Shown here: positions 12,600-25,773 of the stretch, piece by piece
How positions within the stretch are numbered: the first letter of the stretch is position 1
Layout: every line of letters begins with the position of its first letter
NCBI RefSeq assembly: GCF_001625215.2
Contig: NC_030384.2
Location: forward strand, 29,252,527 to 29,316,526
DNA: 64,000 nucleotides
Source: Daucus carota subsp. sativus
Lineage: Eukaryota > Streptophyta > Magnoliopsida > Apiales > Apiaceae
Reading direction: 5' to 3'
The notes under the pieces: generated by a model
The model's database searches: none
What the model was told of the DNA's origin: nothing
What the model saw: only the letters and a program-made list of their open reading frames with translations
Position numbers and translations under genes: made by a program

Positions 12600-15500
12600 A
12601 TAATATAATACATAGAGTTAAATATGCCTAAATCGAATTGAAAAATGTTTAATAAGCAATGTCTAAAATATTTGATATTTGATATTATTTATAAATAACT
12701 TTTTTTGTAGTTTTCACTGTTGATTTTTTGCGGACATAATATATATAACCCAGTATACCAGTATTTCTTAAAGTTTAAACATCCAATTACTTACAAAATA
12801 TATATATATATAAAAATATATAATCATAATATATATTAAATTTAAGATATATAATTCGTCTTATCAGTACACACGTTTTGCCTCGAATAAGCTATATTTT
12901 TATTATCTAACATTCTCAACAAAACAGACTGTATTATTTACTTAACTTATTTTATAATATTATTAGAAAATTCATATATTTTGAGAACTCGGTGCAACTT
13001 AAGTAACTTATCACTAATTTTTGAAAAATGCTAGCTACTCAAAAAATGATCCCAATTTTTTTTTTAAATCTAGTTAACAATATACGATTGGTTTAAATCA
13101 CACTAATAATAACGAAGACTCATGTATACATATTAACCACCCAACTAAAGTTAGTCGTCGCCACATTATTTGGAAATAATATTTGAGATACGTAAGCACT
13201 ACTTCTGATTTTTTTTACCCGTTGGCTTCTAGACTTGACGTTGGGGAGTTTTTCCTCTTTGTGACCTTGTGCAGATTTATTATTGATTTCTACTAAAAGA
13301 AGTTTTTCCTTTTGTGATCTTGTTCTCAGATTTATTGTTGGCTTCTACTAAACGATCAATCTCTGTACATTTTAAGATATATCAATAAATCAGTTATTTA
13401 TTATGTGAATATAAATAACATATAATATTCAGATATATATAACATGTATTTATTTATAATCGATAATTGATGTGTATATTATTCTATCAATTAGAATTTT
13501 CTTTTACAAAAAATTGAAATTTATAAAAACAAGGATTATTATCAAATATACTCCTTTTTAATATTTAAATTGTAATATACTATCTTCTCCCAAAAATTGC
13601 GTATTTACATTCTTTATTTAAAAATTTACACTTAATTTGCATATTTACGTTTTGTTGCTTCTCCCTCTCCCTCTTGATTTCTCTTTGGTTGCACTCTTTC
13701 CTGCTAACTCTTTGTCTCATTCTCTCCATCTCCTGCCTCTATCTCCTCGCTCTCTAATCTTTATGTCTTTCTTTATCCACGCTCTCTTCTCTTCTCTTCT
13801 CAGACTTTCATCTGATGAGATGAATTTTTTATTAGAGTTTCAAATTTTGGAGAAATTGATGAGAGATTGATTGCTGGTTGCGGTGGTTATTGATTTTGGA
13901 TTTCGTAGTTTCTAAGACGAAGGAGGCAGATATGGAATTGAAGAAAGAGAGAGTTATACCGTAAGTCTTGACTTGTTGCTTTGAGTCGTTTTCTAATTTG
14001 TTTTAGTTGATTGTTTTTGTATTGATTTCTAGTTTGTTATTTTAGTTGATTTTTTGATTGCAATGCGCGTTGATCTTGTTTTTGTGTTTGTTTTTATAAA
14101 AATTAGCCTTTAACCCGTGCAGAGTACGGGCGATTATATAGTTCATAATTTATTATTTAAAATTTAAATTTTAACATTATTCTATTAGTATTTTAATATT
14201 GATGAATTGATAATTAAATTATATTAACCAACGGATTATATTTTCTCACAAAAATTTCGCTTTTAAAATTTATTATCTATTTATTGATATTTTTCTATTA
14301 TTAATATGTGATAATTTATTATTCAATTAATTTTAAATCAGATTTTTCATTTCGTATATCTTTATATGTATGAAAAAAGATTTTTGTCTTGTAACATATT
14401 AAAGTTAGAAAATGTTACGTAATGATTCGTGTTTGTATTGAAATAAAACATGTTAGAGTTAAAACGACTTATATGAAGGTTCTTGTTAAAAAAAGATATT
14501 CAAAATTATATATTTATAATTTTATTTTTAGCATATTATAATTTTTTATGAAATATTATATGATCATGTATTATCACGAGTGTTTTTAGTATTTAAAACT
14601 GTTTAAAAATATAATAGTAACAGACTTAGACTTGTTTAAAAATGAGTGGGTGTAATGATAAAAAAAACTTACTATTTATAATAACGTAAAAAAATGAGAG
14701 AGACATCCCAAAATAGTAACTCTAAAGAATTGAGTGGGACAGAGGGAGTATATTTTTAAAAATTCAATAGAATAAATAACACCATCAGAAATTCAATCGA
14801 AACTCAGAAAACGAGGCTGGAACTAGAACATGGGTTTGGTTATTCCAATAATTCAGTCAGTGTCCAAGTCACGGTGTAACTGAGCATGTGCATCAATAGT
14901 GTACATACTCATGTAGATGACCGAAGATATTTTGGTATCACAGTACGGTATGTTTTCTGAAAGTGAACGTACAGATTGGTTTCGGATCAACGCCAAAAAG
15001 GAGAAGACTACACCGGAAAATGGAAATTGGACTTCGGGATAGGATTAGCCATTAACAGCATAATCTGGAGAGTAATAAATGTTAATTAGATATATAAAAA
15101 TATATTGAAATAATATAATTAGAGTAAAATTTTGTGAAATCCCAATTTCATTGTGGTTTTGGAGTTCACATATGTTCTGCTCTTAAAATATTATAGAACA
15201 TATTATATTTTTCGAATGATGTTCTACAAACATCATTGTTTCATTAAAAATATTGCGGATCTCATGCATTTTACAATTGAAACATTGTATATTATATTAT
15301 TTTATATAACATATATAGTTGACTGAGCATATTTATTCGGTTGCATAACATACATATTGTACTTGTAAATTCATAAGATTTGTAAGATTTTATTGAAGCA
15401 ATGATATTTGTGAAACATGTTTTACAAGATAACACGTTTTACAAGATATTTTAATTATAAAATTTTCTTTTTCTGAATTAAAATATGAGACGTATATTTT

Positions 15501-17480
15501 TATTCTAAACTTTTTTTCTAAAAAAACAATTTTAAATAAGTGATCAAAATATTTAAAATTATTTGCAAAAAGTCCAAATAACTTATAAAAAGGATAAGAG
15601 GGTGTATAAAATATAAAAACGCATTGCACTTAAGTCTTCAAGGGTGCAAATTCACCTGTCCCTACCGGCCAAATTTAATACAGTCAACAGGTCAAGCCAT
15701 GCATGCACCGATCTTAGATCTCACATAATAAAAGCGTGCTAGTCTGCTAGACCAAACTCCAAATATTTACTCCCTCGGTCCTTTTTAACATGTCTATTTT
15801 GATTTCTGATTTGATTATTTTTTTATTAAAATTTACATGTATCATATAATTGAAAAAAATAATAAAAACTATATCATTCGAAAGTATGTTTAATCTATTT
15901 TAATATGCAACTTTCAGATTTTAATAATAATGAATATATAATTCGTAATGTTTAATCAAAAATTGGTTAATTTAAAGGTATTGAAGGATGGTATGTGCCT
16001 TTTCTTATAATGATATTTGCACTAAATTTAAAGTGTAAAAAGTATATTTAAAGATGTGATTTTTCATCGTAATAATATAAACATGGGTTTGTCTAGTGTG
16101 TGCTCATGAGCAGATGCTAAACATGAAATTTTATATGTTTAATAGATGGTGATGAGTGTGATGGTTGTATATGAAGGGAGTCTACCATTATTAAGACATA
16201 ATAATTAATAAAAATGAGTCAAACATATTTCGTGTGGAAACGCACCATCATGTTTTAATACACAAAATGGGTGTATATTCGTTCATGATGTTTGAAGATT
16301 TTTAATGAATTTTTAAATTTGATTATGAAATTTAGATATTAATAATTTATTAAAATTTAATAATATTCAAAGATAATATTAAAATTTAAAATTTAAGATA
16401 TTTGGATCAAAATTTTAAATTATTCATACAAAATTATTCAGTTACTGTATAATTTCATACCTAAATTTATTTTATAATCCCATAACAACAGCAACAAGTG
16501 TGTAGTATTGAATTGAGATTCTATATAATGCTACAAAATATGATAATATTCAATCACGATTTTAAATTTGAATTTAAAATTTGATCATATTCAAATAGTA
16601 TTTTTTTTTAATGAAAAATGCTACATACAGTAAAATATATTTTCAACTTTTTTTTCTCCAAAATCTAGTTGAACATGTATGATTTGTTCTAATCACACTA
16701 ATAACACTTCGATCTCTTGCATGAAAAATCCAAATTCTATATAATCGATTTTCACACATGAATTTTTTTTTAAAAATCTCAAATCAATACACGCTCTTAT
16801 CCTCAAAAACCTAGATCGAAATACAATTTTTTATCGTAAATTAACTATATGTCGAATATAAAGTTTTGCAATTTTTTTATATGATTGCGAAACAAGAAAA
16901 GAATGTTGGGATAATAGAGATGAATGGGCCAACACAGGATATAACACCACACCTTTTCAAATTTGGAATGCTCTACCAATGGGATGAGACAGACTCGTGG
17001 AAAGAAACACGATTCATGGAACTAAGAACATGGGTGCATTCTCAACCACATTTATACTTGAGTATAGATAGGGATGGCTCACAAGCATGGTCGATCTGCT
17101 CCTATTCTTCACCCTCATATCTCATTCTCTACATGTTTTTTCTTCCCCTCCCTTTTATAATATTTACTAAGTATAATGTAGCTGTCACTATTTGGTTACA
17201 CATGCACGTCAATTATCTCGCAACTCATTTTCCAAGTTCCGGGTCGTTTTTATTAGTACTAAATTTAAATCTGTACAGTACAGATGAAATTAAATTTGGA
17301 CCACAAAAGATCGATTTTAATGAATACTCCTGGTTCTCGCACCGTATTTTTGATTTTAAACTGAATTTTTTTTTCACGAATTTCTTCACCGTCAGGCCTT
17401 GGTGCGAGTTTATCGTGGTCTACTATTTATTTATGCTTGTAGTTGTGAACCGCCAACTTTGACCATCTAGATAATTAGAA
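12600..17480. other. Intergenic region with MITE remnants, no convincing gene
   Basis: AT-rich DNA. A weak Helitron-like 3' end in minus sense lies at 14103-14130 (ttag ccttta acccgtgcagagtacggg). Stowaway-like terminal motifs occur at about 14726-14751 (gtgggacagagggagta) and 15769-15785 (tactccctcggtcc). Two related copies of a short repeat lie at about 13020-13130 and 16613-16715 (gaaaaatgcta, then aaatctagtt and taatcacactaataa). The 198-codon open frame at 16866-17462 resembles no family I know and lacks gene structure. Confidence 0.5.
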
Positions 17481-17481
17481 A

Positions 17482-17675
17482 CGATTTTTCTATGGTGTGT
17501 CCAAGGGTACACACTAAACACTAATTTTTATGAGTTTGGTGCATTCTTATTGATCATGTAATCATAAATATGGATGGCCCCCTTGCATTTACACCAACTT
17601 CACCAATCAAAATCCACTAAACTCATCAAATTTAGTGCTTAATGCGTGCCTTTGGGCACACACTAGAAAGACCCG
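17482..17675. mobile_element. MITE of 194 bp with 8-bp target-site duplication
   Basis: ATTAGAAA occurs at 17474-17481 and again at 17676-17683. The left end (CGATTTTTCTATGGTGTGTC) and the reverse complement of the right end (CGGGTCTTTCTAGTGTGTGC) form an imperfect terminal inverted repeat that continues inward (actaaacactaat against gcactaaatttg). An 8-bp duplication suggests a hAT-type MITE, though a Mutator type is not excluded. Confidence 0.65.
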
Positions 17676-17699
17676 ATTAGAAATGTCGAGTTCGAAGAA

Positions 17700-19330
17700 A
17701 ATGTTTGTAACTGGATCATCAGGGAATGCACAAGATTGTAATTGACATTGGGCCGCCAGGCCCACTATATTTTAAGCCACATTCGATTATATGATAAATA
17801 CTGTACTGGTCTAACAAAACCAAATCAAATACTCTACCGTTTTTTAGTAGACGCATTTTTTGTTAGAAATTTTTAGTTCGTGACGGAATCAGAATTTCAA
17901 AAATACTCAAAACTTGTTTAAAGCAGAGAAGTACAACCATTCTTGCTGCAGCAATTTTTTCCTCTAATTCGGTTCATGCAAGGAGCCAAGTATCTGCAAC
18001 ACTTAGAAATCTTGAATGACTGAATCATATATTATAATTTGTTTTTGCAGGTAAAAGCTGCCGACTAGAATTATGTAAAATAATGAATTTATGTAGTGGA
18101 TGGTGAATTTATATATTCCTATATATAGTGCCTATACATGTACACAAAGTATACATTTAGTAATGGAGTGAGGTAGGTTTGGTGGACTATGAGTTCATGA
18201 TGGAGGAATCTTAGAATACACAATATTTAACTTACTATTGGTTCGACACCTATTTTGATAACCCAATGTGCACTTTTTTCTACTCTAATTATGGATAAGC
18301 TAGGGTCTTTATTGGATTTTGACCTTCTTTCATCAACCTCAAACTTGGAACAACATTGGTGGATCACTATATGTTATTTTTACTCATTATTCAACTAGGT
18401 TTGACATTTCATCATAGCTTCTTTTTTTGTTTCAACTGCAATGGAATTTGAGATCCCTACCACCACTAATTCATAGGTCATGAGCCCAGGTCCCTGATCT
18501 ATGATAATTATATGCTATTTGTGAGCATTGGCTGATTTTATAATTTTCTGATGATCCATTACCGATTTTGAGCAATCATATATGACTCGGGTGGCAGACG
18601 ACTGATGCAACATATTTATCTTTTTTTTTTTTGTATATGATAAGTTAAAACGCTAAAATTATAATGCTAAAACCGTCGATATTTTGATACATGGAGAAAG
18701 AATTAAACGCGAATCGAACCTGGTCCTTGGAGGAGTTATACTATGATCTATACCACTTTGGTCTACTTATCGATTATATATAATATACAACAAATAGTTA
18801 CAGAAATTTCAGAGGGCCAGGCAGGTCCTGCCTGCAATTGACTCCGCCCCTGACGGGATCTAGTTACTTAACATAGTATCCGAGTCTGTTTATGGAAACT
18901 ACTTGAATGGATTGGTTTACTGGTCATTCAAGAACATGCTGATAATGATAAAAGACCTTCACCTGATGCTGACCATGATGCACTGAACTTGTGTTTTCAT
19001 CACAATCTGGATGCATGCATAAAAATACTGTGTATACAAACATCTATGTTGCTCCACTTAAGTATAAATAGTCCAAGAACTCTAACTCCTTACATTTGAA
19101 ATATATGGATCCTTCTCCAGGATTCCCTTACTTTGGTGGTGGATGACTCTGAATTCTCTACACCGACCATGCTACATAGCCATATAGCACATAATGTTAC
19201 ACAGGCATTATACATTTTCTTTGTATTCCACTATTGACAGTGTCTATTGTTTTCCTTCTGCTTCGAAATGTCGGTTTTATTTCCTAAAATATTATTCCAA
19301 CTGACCAAGTGGGAGAGAGTGGAGGGAAAC
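17700..19330. other. Intergenic sequence upstream of the acid phosphatase gene
   Basis: Apart from the SINE-like piece at 18610-18770 I see no gene or recognisable element. The final few hundred bases are presumably the promoter of the acid phosphatase gene. Confidence 0.4.
18610..18770 (-). mobile_element. tRNA-derived SINE-like sequence
   Basis: In minus sense an A-box-like stretch (ccaaagtggtatagat) is followed by a B-box-like ggttcgattcg, with an AT-rich tail toward 18620. Spacing fits a Pol III internal promoter. No clean target-site duplication was established. Confidence 0.45.
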
Positions 19331-19334
19331 CATG

Positions 19335-19343
19335 TTTATATAA
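19335..19343 (+). promoter_or_regulatory. TATA box of the acid phosphatase gene
   Basis: The sequence tttatataaa lies about 150 bp upstream of the start codon at 19493, a normal distance for a plant promoter with a leader of about 120 nt. Confidence 0.55.
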
Positions 19344-19492
19344 AGGAGTTCTTACTACCTAAATGTTCCCCAGATAATACAACATTCTCTCCCTCTGTTC
19401 TACCTGTCTGAGTACTGCATAATTACGTAATTATAGTTAAGTTGTAGCTGCCATTCTTTTAATTTTTCGTGATAGGGCCTAAGGGGCGAGGA

Positions 19493-20461
19493 ATGAAGGT
19501 AATAAGAGGAGTTGTAGTGATATTTATGGTAGCTGTGTTAGCGGAAGTAGGAGAGGCTGCAAGGTCCCTGAGTTCAAACTGGAAGCCTAGATTAGAGGGG
19601 GGTAACTATGATTACAGTTATAGCTATTGCTTGAGCTGGAGGCTTGCCGCAGAGACTAATGATATTAGGGGATGGCGAACAGTTCCTTCTGAGTGCCTAC
19701 GCCATGTCCAGTCCTACATGCTCCTTGGACAGTATAACCTTGACCTCAACTTGATCATATTTGAACACATTTTTCCTTACATCAACTCAATTCCTCTGTC
19801 TAATGATGGATACGACGCTTGGATTCTGGATATTGATGATACTTGTCTGTCCAATATTGTCTACTACAAACTAAGGCAATTTGGGTATGTTTTACAATTA
19901 CATTTATTATGTCAGCAATATATATTTTGATATAACAGTAATGGTTCCTTAATCATTTTTTTCATATGTGCATAGGTGTGAGCCATACGATCCACAAGGT
20001 TTTAAGATGTGGGCGTCGAGAGGAGGCTGCCCAGCAGTTCCAGCCACTCTAAGATTGTTCAACAAGTTGGTGGAGACCGGACTCAAGGTCTTTCTTGTGA
20101 GTGGTAGAGATGAAGAAACACTTTATCAGGCCACAGCTGATAATTTGCATAATCAAGAATTCATTGGCTACGAACGTTTGATTTTAAGGTAACACATATA
20201 ATAATGTATGCACAGGTCTGTAGATAAATGAAATCTTAATTTGCAGACTGTTTTTTTATTAATGCATGTGCAAGCTTATGCAGGAGTGCAGCGAATAGGG
20301 GACAAGGCGGAGTAGTATTTAAATCTGAGAAGAGAAAGCAACTAGTGGAGGAAGGATACAGAATTTGGGGAAATGTGGGAGACCAGTGGAGTGATCTTCA
20401 GGGAGACTTTACTGGCAACCGGACTTTCAAACTTCCTAATCCTATGTACTTTGTACCTTAA
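19493..20461 (+). CDS. HAD-superfamily acid phosphatase / vegetative storage protein-like
   Basis: Three exons (19493..19884, 19976..20188, 20284..20461) give 260 aa, the usual length for plant acid phosphatase-1/VSP proteins. The start chosen is the ATG at 19493, which opens a hydrophobic signal peptide (MKVIRGVVVIFMVAVLAEVG), so secretion or vacuolar delivery is inferred. The HAD motif DxDxT is present as DIDDT (residues 113-117), with the nucleophile Asp113 and the acid/base Asp115 both kept, so the protein may be catalytically active rather than storage only. Further family blocks are visible: CLSWRLAAETND, VPSECLRHVQSYM, FLVSGRDEETL (motif II Ser), GYRIWGNVGDQWSDLQG (motif IV region) and the C-terminal FKLPNPMYFVP. 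The physiological substrate is unknown. Confidence 0.92.
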
Positions 20462-21209
20462 TAATACATTTCTAAGCGTGTAGATTACCAAATCCTTCTT
20501 CTAGAACTCTATGGCCGCACAAGGTTACAAGCTGGTCTCAGTGGGAGCAAGCTAATTATACTACACTTTCGTAATACAGTACATTCATTCTGATACTCAT
20601 TGTAAACAATAGTCTGATTTGCAGTTTGTTCACATTGGTAGATGGATGGCTTGATGCCTTGATATACAATTGACCTCCTCTCGGCCAAGGCAGTTTGCTC
20701 TACTTCCACTCTCCATCTCCTCAAGAAGGCTTAGACATTTACCATTTTGCTAGCTTAGGTTTTGCTTAATAATACATATATAAAAACTATAAAAAGACAA
20801 GTCCTTTGTGATCTAAGGAAAATATTAAATATAATGATAATGGCATATTGTCATAAGTGTAGATCATTTGACTAAGAAGTTTAAACAAAAAGTGCATGAC
20901 ATGGTCATGCACATGTACCCACAGACACTGAACATACTTCAAGTAGTTGACAATGTCTGATCATACTTCCACTTAGGGTGAATGGAATTCTAAAGTGTTT
21001 ATAACTTTAGTATTGTTATCTATAGACTTCCTTTATTTACTATGACATGATTAGTGGTATCAGAATTCAGAACCAGTCGACAAGATATACCACGACATAG
21101 AAAAGCTATCCAAACATATAATTGAATTGCATTAAGCAGCAATAGATTGAATCATTTACACTGGATGGATTTCTTCTCATAAATTGAATGTCGTAGTTTG
21201 AATGACAGA
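20462..21209. other. Spacer between convergent genes
   Basis: Holds the 3' UTR of the acid phosphatase gene (plus) and of the NPH3-like gene (minus). I see no further gene. Confidence 0.5.
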
Positions 21210-23850
21210 CTAAGAAAGAGAATACCTCTTACTTCTGCGTGTTTTTCCATCTGTTACTTTGGACTTCCTTGCAGACTTCTTTTGTTTTCCTCCTGGAGGG
21301 CCACTAAATATAGCAATCCTGCCAATCCCTTTGGATAATGACGTTAAGAAAGTTCTTCCATTGCCGGACTTATCCATCATGCCTTGTTTCATGCAGACCT
21401 GCTCCTTCTCCAGATCACTCAGCCTTACTCGCATCCTGGAAATCTCCTGTTTTAGTTCTCGGTTCTCCCTCCTCAAAGATGAATAGGTATCACGAGGAGA
21501 CATGGCTGCACTAGGTACTCCACTGCTGATCTTTTGTGACAGAAATAAATCTCCAGAACTTCCAGAAAGAGAATTTTTCAAGCGAAGTTGCTCAAAATAG
21601 AGAACTCTGACAGCCATCTGGACTGGAAGCCTATCATTCTGTGCAGCGTGATTGGAGGCTTCTTGAGAGAGCTTTTCGCAGTCAATTAACTTGCAGAGCT
21701 TCTTACGCTCCTGCTCACTCAGCATTGGATGGGCCTGATACATCAAAATAGAATGTAATTTGTTTTTTTGGGTGCAAATATAAAAGAATTAAAACCAGTG
21801 ACACATATGCCTAAACTCTGAACATTCATGTATATATGATATATGATATCTCTATAGTAAATTTCCATAATTCACCAATCGCATTCTGTCCCTGCCAAAA
21901 GTAATAAATATTTGACAGAAGGGGGAAAATTCCAAATGTGTATTAAGTATAGACTTTGCACGTACGACTGATTAAAATTTACATGGAATATGAAAGTAGT
22001 TTTTGAATTTTTTTCGTCAGGTGTAGGATCAATGCTTTCGGAACAGAAATTTACCTTTATATATATGTCAATAGCTCTGTAAATCCCATCATCAATGACA
22101 CGAGAATAATCAGGCAGAACTTCAATGATATCGATGAATTTTGTTAGACAGAGATAAGGGTCAGGGGCAATTTCTGCTAGATATGCATCAATAAGTCGTC
22201 CAACCTTCAGGACGGAGCCATGACTAGGTGAACCAATCCCTTCTGATTCATACCCACAATCATCATTCTCCTCTTCATTAACGCATTGCAGGAAATGTAC
22301 CAGTATTCGATGAACAGTTTCAACATCAAATAAAGAATCACCAGTTTGCGCACTTGGTATAAGCAGATCATCAAGTGAAACCAGATCCATACGTAATGCA
22401 ATCCTTCTTTCAAGCTCAAGCCTGCTGGCAAGGTCTGCATCAACCATTATTGCCATTCTTAACATCCCGAATAGAAAATTTAACGGAATAAGACAGCTCT
22501 TCTCTGTTGGTAGTAAACTGACAAGAGTTTCCACAATCACTCTCTGACAGACTATCATCGAGCCATTATCTGGTCTAGCTGGATTCCAAATCTGTTGTTT
22601 ACCAATGCCCTTCAAAGATGATTGTGCATAGTGCATCAGAGATGCAGTGATGCTATCTACACGGACACCACAGTTTGCCATAGCAGAGATCACTCGTCGG
22701 TAAAAGTTAATACTCAGTATTGATAGATCTTCAATCCACCACTCAAGACACTTATCCTTAAGCTCTGTAGAATCACCATCAAATTGTAAACGTGATAGGC
22801 CTGATGCTAATTGCTCCTTGCAAGCATTCCGAGATATAGCATCTACACATTTCTTGGTGATTCCCACCTCCTCTGCTGTAGGAAGTAGCAACTCACAAGC
22901 TGATAGTGCTTCCAACGAGTTTTCTAGACTCTGACACACTACTTCATTCAGATAGATTTCAGTGCGTGCTATTAGGTTTTCTTCATAATAAGCCTCACTC
23001 ATTTCTAGGTATTCTGAAGCACATCGTAGAGAAGCTACATTTGCAGTGGTGATCTCAAAGTTCATGCCATAACAGTATTTAATTATAAGCTCAAACGTCT
23101 CCGAACCACCTGGGAAATTGGTAAGCTCCAACTTAGAGAGACCATGATCCTTTAAATTTCCTGCCATTTTTCTTATTTTACCACTCCGAGATACCAGGGG
23201 AAACTTTTTGAAACATAGAAATAAGAAAGAACATCTTGATCAGATTCGCGAATTTCACTATTCACCAACATATAATTATCAAATCCAGAGAAAATCAAAA
23301 GATACTAAACATTTTTGGAGTATTTTCAATTGCACAAATTTAAATATGCACACAACCATGCATCCACTAAGGTAGCCTTATAAATTTTAACCGCTCCTAA
23401 TCTATACACTCGAGGGTATCCAGTATCCACTAGGCTACGATGCTAGGAATGAAGACATTCAAATCAAGAAACGTTCATTTCAAAGTCGAGGAGCTAATCG
23501 CAGAATAATTTACCTTATGCAGCAGATAGGAATCTCCATCAACAACTAATGTAATGTCCCCGGCAACATCTGAAAATATACTGTGCACAGGTAAACAAGT
23601 CAAGAAAATGGCACTTACTTAAATTATAGAATAGGTTAAATAATTTCAATTAAGAAAGAATTAGTGATTAATAACATTCAATTAAGCTAAACTACCCACA
23701 TACAAGATCTAAAGAAAACAAACCCTATAACACATTAAAAGCATGTACTAAAATCAAAGTAATCATAGTAAAATACCGGTTAGCAAAGGAATTGCAGAAT
23801 CTAGGAGAAGAACGAAGAGGAGAGAGTGAGCTGCTATCTGAAGAGACCAT
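21210..23850 (-). CDS. NPH3/RPT2-like BTB-domain protein (putative CUL3 adaptor)
   Basis: Four exons on the minus strand: 23777..23850, 23514..23580, 22055..23203 and 21210..21734, 604 aa. Exon 2 must use the CACAG acceptor at 23581 rather than the inner one at 23570 to keep frame; it then reads IFSDVAGDITLVVDG. The BTB domain covers about residues 27-130 (LLHKFPLVSRSGKIRK, CYGMNFEITTANVASLRC). The NPH3 domain covers about 190-440, with the signature LPDYSRVIDDGIYRAIDIYIK followed by AHP. A coiled coil lies at about 517-541 (LRRENRELKQEISRMRVRL). The protein ends RRSKRYSLS, resembling the C-terminal phospho-serine motif that binds 14-3-3 in NPH3. It is most like the Arabidopsis At1g03010-type members. 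Family members act as substrate adaptors in light and auxin-transport signalling; the partner here is unknown. Confidence 0.9.
23400..23450 (-). mobile_element. SINE-like fragment in the first large intron of the NPH3-like gene
   Basis: In minus sense it reads cgtagcctagtggatac then ggataccctcgag, an A-box-like and a weak B-box-like motif. A related stretch occurs at about 56670-56735. It lies in the intron between exons 2 and 3 (23204-23513). Confidence 0.3.
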
Positions 23851-24930
23851 TTGATTTCACAGCATCTGCAAAAGGAGGAACATGTATAAAAATACCAAAT
23901 CCGCATCCACTTATTTGTACATAAAAAAAATCGTACTCAGTGCACTGAACTCCCGCATCAGTAAGGTGATACGCCGCCTCACCTTTACGAAAGCATGTGA
24001 AATGAACAAGAATCCCCCCAACTCCTCAGTGTTTACAGCTGCCTAAAAATGCTTTTGTTGGCTACCACCAAATTGTTTCTCCTTTTCATCGTCCTCTTCT
24101 TCTTGTACTCTTTCCCCTCACTAATGTACATGTCCAACTCTACTTTACATTATTTTCTTTTCAAACCAATTCAAAATTATATTGTTATGACTAATCAAAC
24201 ATAATTATTTGCTCACTTATTATGCTTCAGTTTCAAATGCATGCAAAATTCGAAACCAAACTGACATTAATGTCCTAGACATGCGTTACATGTAGAGTTT
24301 AACATTATTATAATTAATGTGGTAGATAAATTTAAATAACATGGTAGAATAGTTTAGTAGGGAAGATAAAAGAGAAAGCTGCATGGAGTGTCGGGGCAGG
24401 AGCTAAGACATGTAAAGCAGCCAAGAATAAAGAATAAAGGAACCATCTTGTACTGTCTTTTTTTCTTTATCAGGTATCTTTTGTATATTTCTTGCATCCG
24501 GTGCATAAATTTTTGTTAAACATAATTCATGTGGGTTGTGTTGCTCTTTTAATATGTTTAATTTTGGTTGCAGAAATCGGGAATCGAAAAAAATCGATTG
24601 ATCTCCTGATACGAGATTTATTAGAAATTGATCGGGTTTTAGTCAAATCGGAGTGTAATAAGTAAATCGATGAAATATTTTTTTAAAATTGCTCGAAATT
24701 TATTAAATAAATCAGAAATATTTAGAACACGGACTTAGTATTAAAAATATTTAGGGATTTGAAAAGATTTATATGAATGATAAAATTATTTATACTATTA
24801 TTCTAAAATACATTTATTTCACAACTACATACATTAAGTTTATTCATCTTTTATTACTTTTTTTGTAAAAGCATATTAATTATTGATATTTTTGTATAAA
24901 AGAAAGGTATAGTATATTATCGGAATCAAT
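23851..24930. other. Upstream region of the NPH3-like gene
   Basis: Contains the probable 5' leader: a TTTTGCAG acceptor at 23866 precedes an exon carrying a minimal upstream frame (ATG CTG TGA at 23865) before the main ATG at 23850. Nothing else recognisable was seen up to the transposon at 24932. Confidence 0.4.
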
Positions 24931-24931
24931 G

Positions 24932-25768
24932 AGGTCGTTTGGTTGACAGGAAGTTCTTGGGGTATTTTAAATGACTGGGAAATGACAATCTATCAGGTTG
25001 TTTGGTTTACCAAAAACACAGGAAGTCTAACTAGCTGGGAAGTTGTAATACCTGTGAAACCTAGGAAGTTACTTACCCACTACCCTCTCGGTCACTCACA
25101 CTTCCACCAGATTTAACTTTAATGTATACATGTGAAAATATATAACAATTCTAAAATTGATACATATAATAGTAAAAAAGTTAAATATTAAATTTTTTAG
25201 AGATTATTATTATTTATTTATTATTATTATATGTAACTCAAACTTATATTGTTGAATTATATTTATTCATTAAAAATATAGAATATGTTCTTTTAATTTA
25301 AAAAAATAAAAAAAACGGTAACATATTAATAATACTATTTTGTCAAAAATTTATAAAATATAATCCAATCTAGAGTCAGGAATAAGTTTGAATAATTAAT
25401 TTGTTTATAACTTTATATACAAATTTTATATAAAATAAAAAATACAATTAATTAATTTTAATTTTTTGTGTAATTATTAGTATGGACTATTGCTAAATAA
25501 TTTGGAGTAATTTTTAAAAGTCGTATAAATTTTGTATGATTATTATTATTATCAAAAAATGATATTTATCATTTAATTATAATAAAAGACATTATGATTA
25601 TGAAAATATATTATCCAAAAAAATAAAAAATAAAAACAAATAATATGCAGGAAGTAAAATATCCAACATGTCAACCAAACACGTTTGTGTTACTTCCCTG
25701 ATATTTAATGTAGATAGGAAGTAGAAGTTACCATAGGAAATAACTTCCATCATGATACCAAACAAGCA
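24932..25768. mobile_element. Non-autonomous DNA transposon of about 840 bp
   Basis: Ends are inverted: left AGGTCGTTTGGTTGACAGG, right (reverse complement) TGCTTGTTTGGTATCATGAT. The left end continues with aagttcttgg and the reversed right end with ggaagttatttcc. A possible 5-bp duplication CAATG flanks it (24927-24931 and 25769-25773). The interior is very AT-rich without coding sequence. The TCGTTTGGT-type end recalls Harbinger-like elements, but the duplication is not TTA, so the superfamily is left open. Confidence 0.55.
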
Positions 25769-25773
25769 CAATG

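Noticed and set aside
13637-13870. Pyrimidine-rich 77-codon frame as a small gene
   Set aside because: Low-complexity CT-rich sequence gives a long frame by chance; no start context or partner exons.
16866-17462. Open frame of 198 codons on the plus strand
   Set aside because: Composition is like the AT-rich surroundings, no domain or family is recognisable, there is no conserved neighbour, and it lies among MITEs. Probably chance.
23514-23569. Inner acceptor at 23,570 as the true start of NPH3-like exon 2
   Set aside because: It breaks the reading frame with the first coding exon; the outer acceptor at 23,581 restores a normal BTB N terminus.
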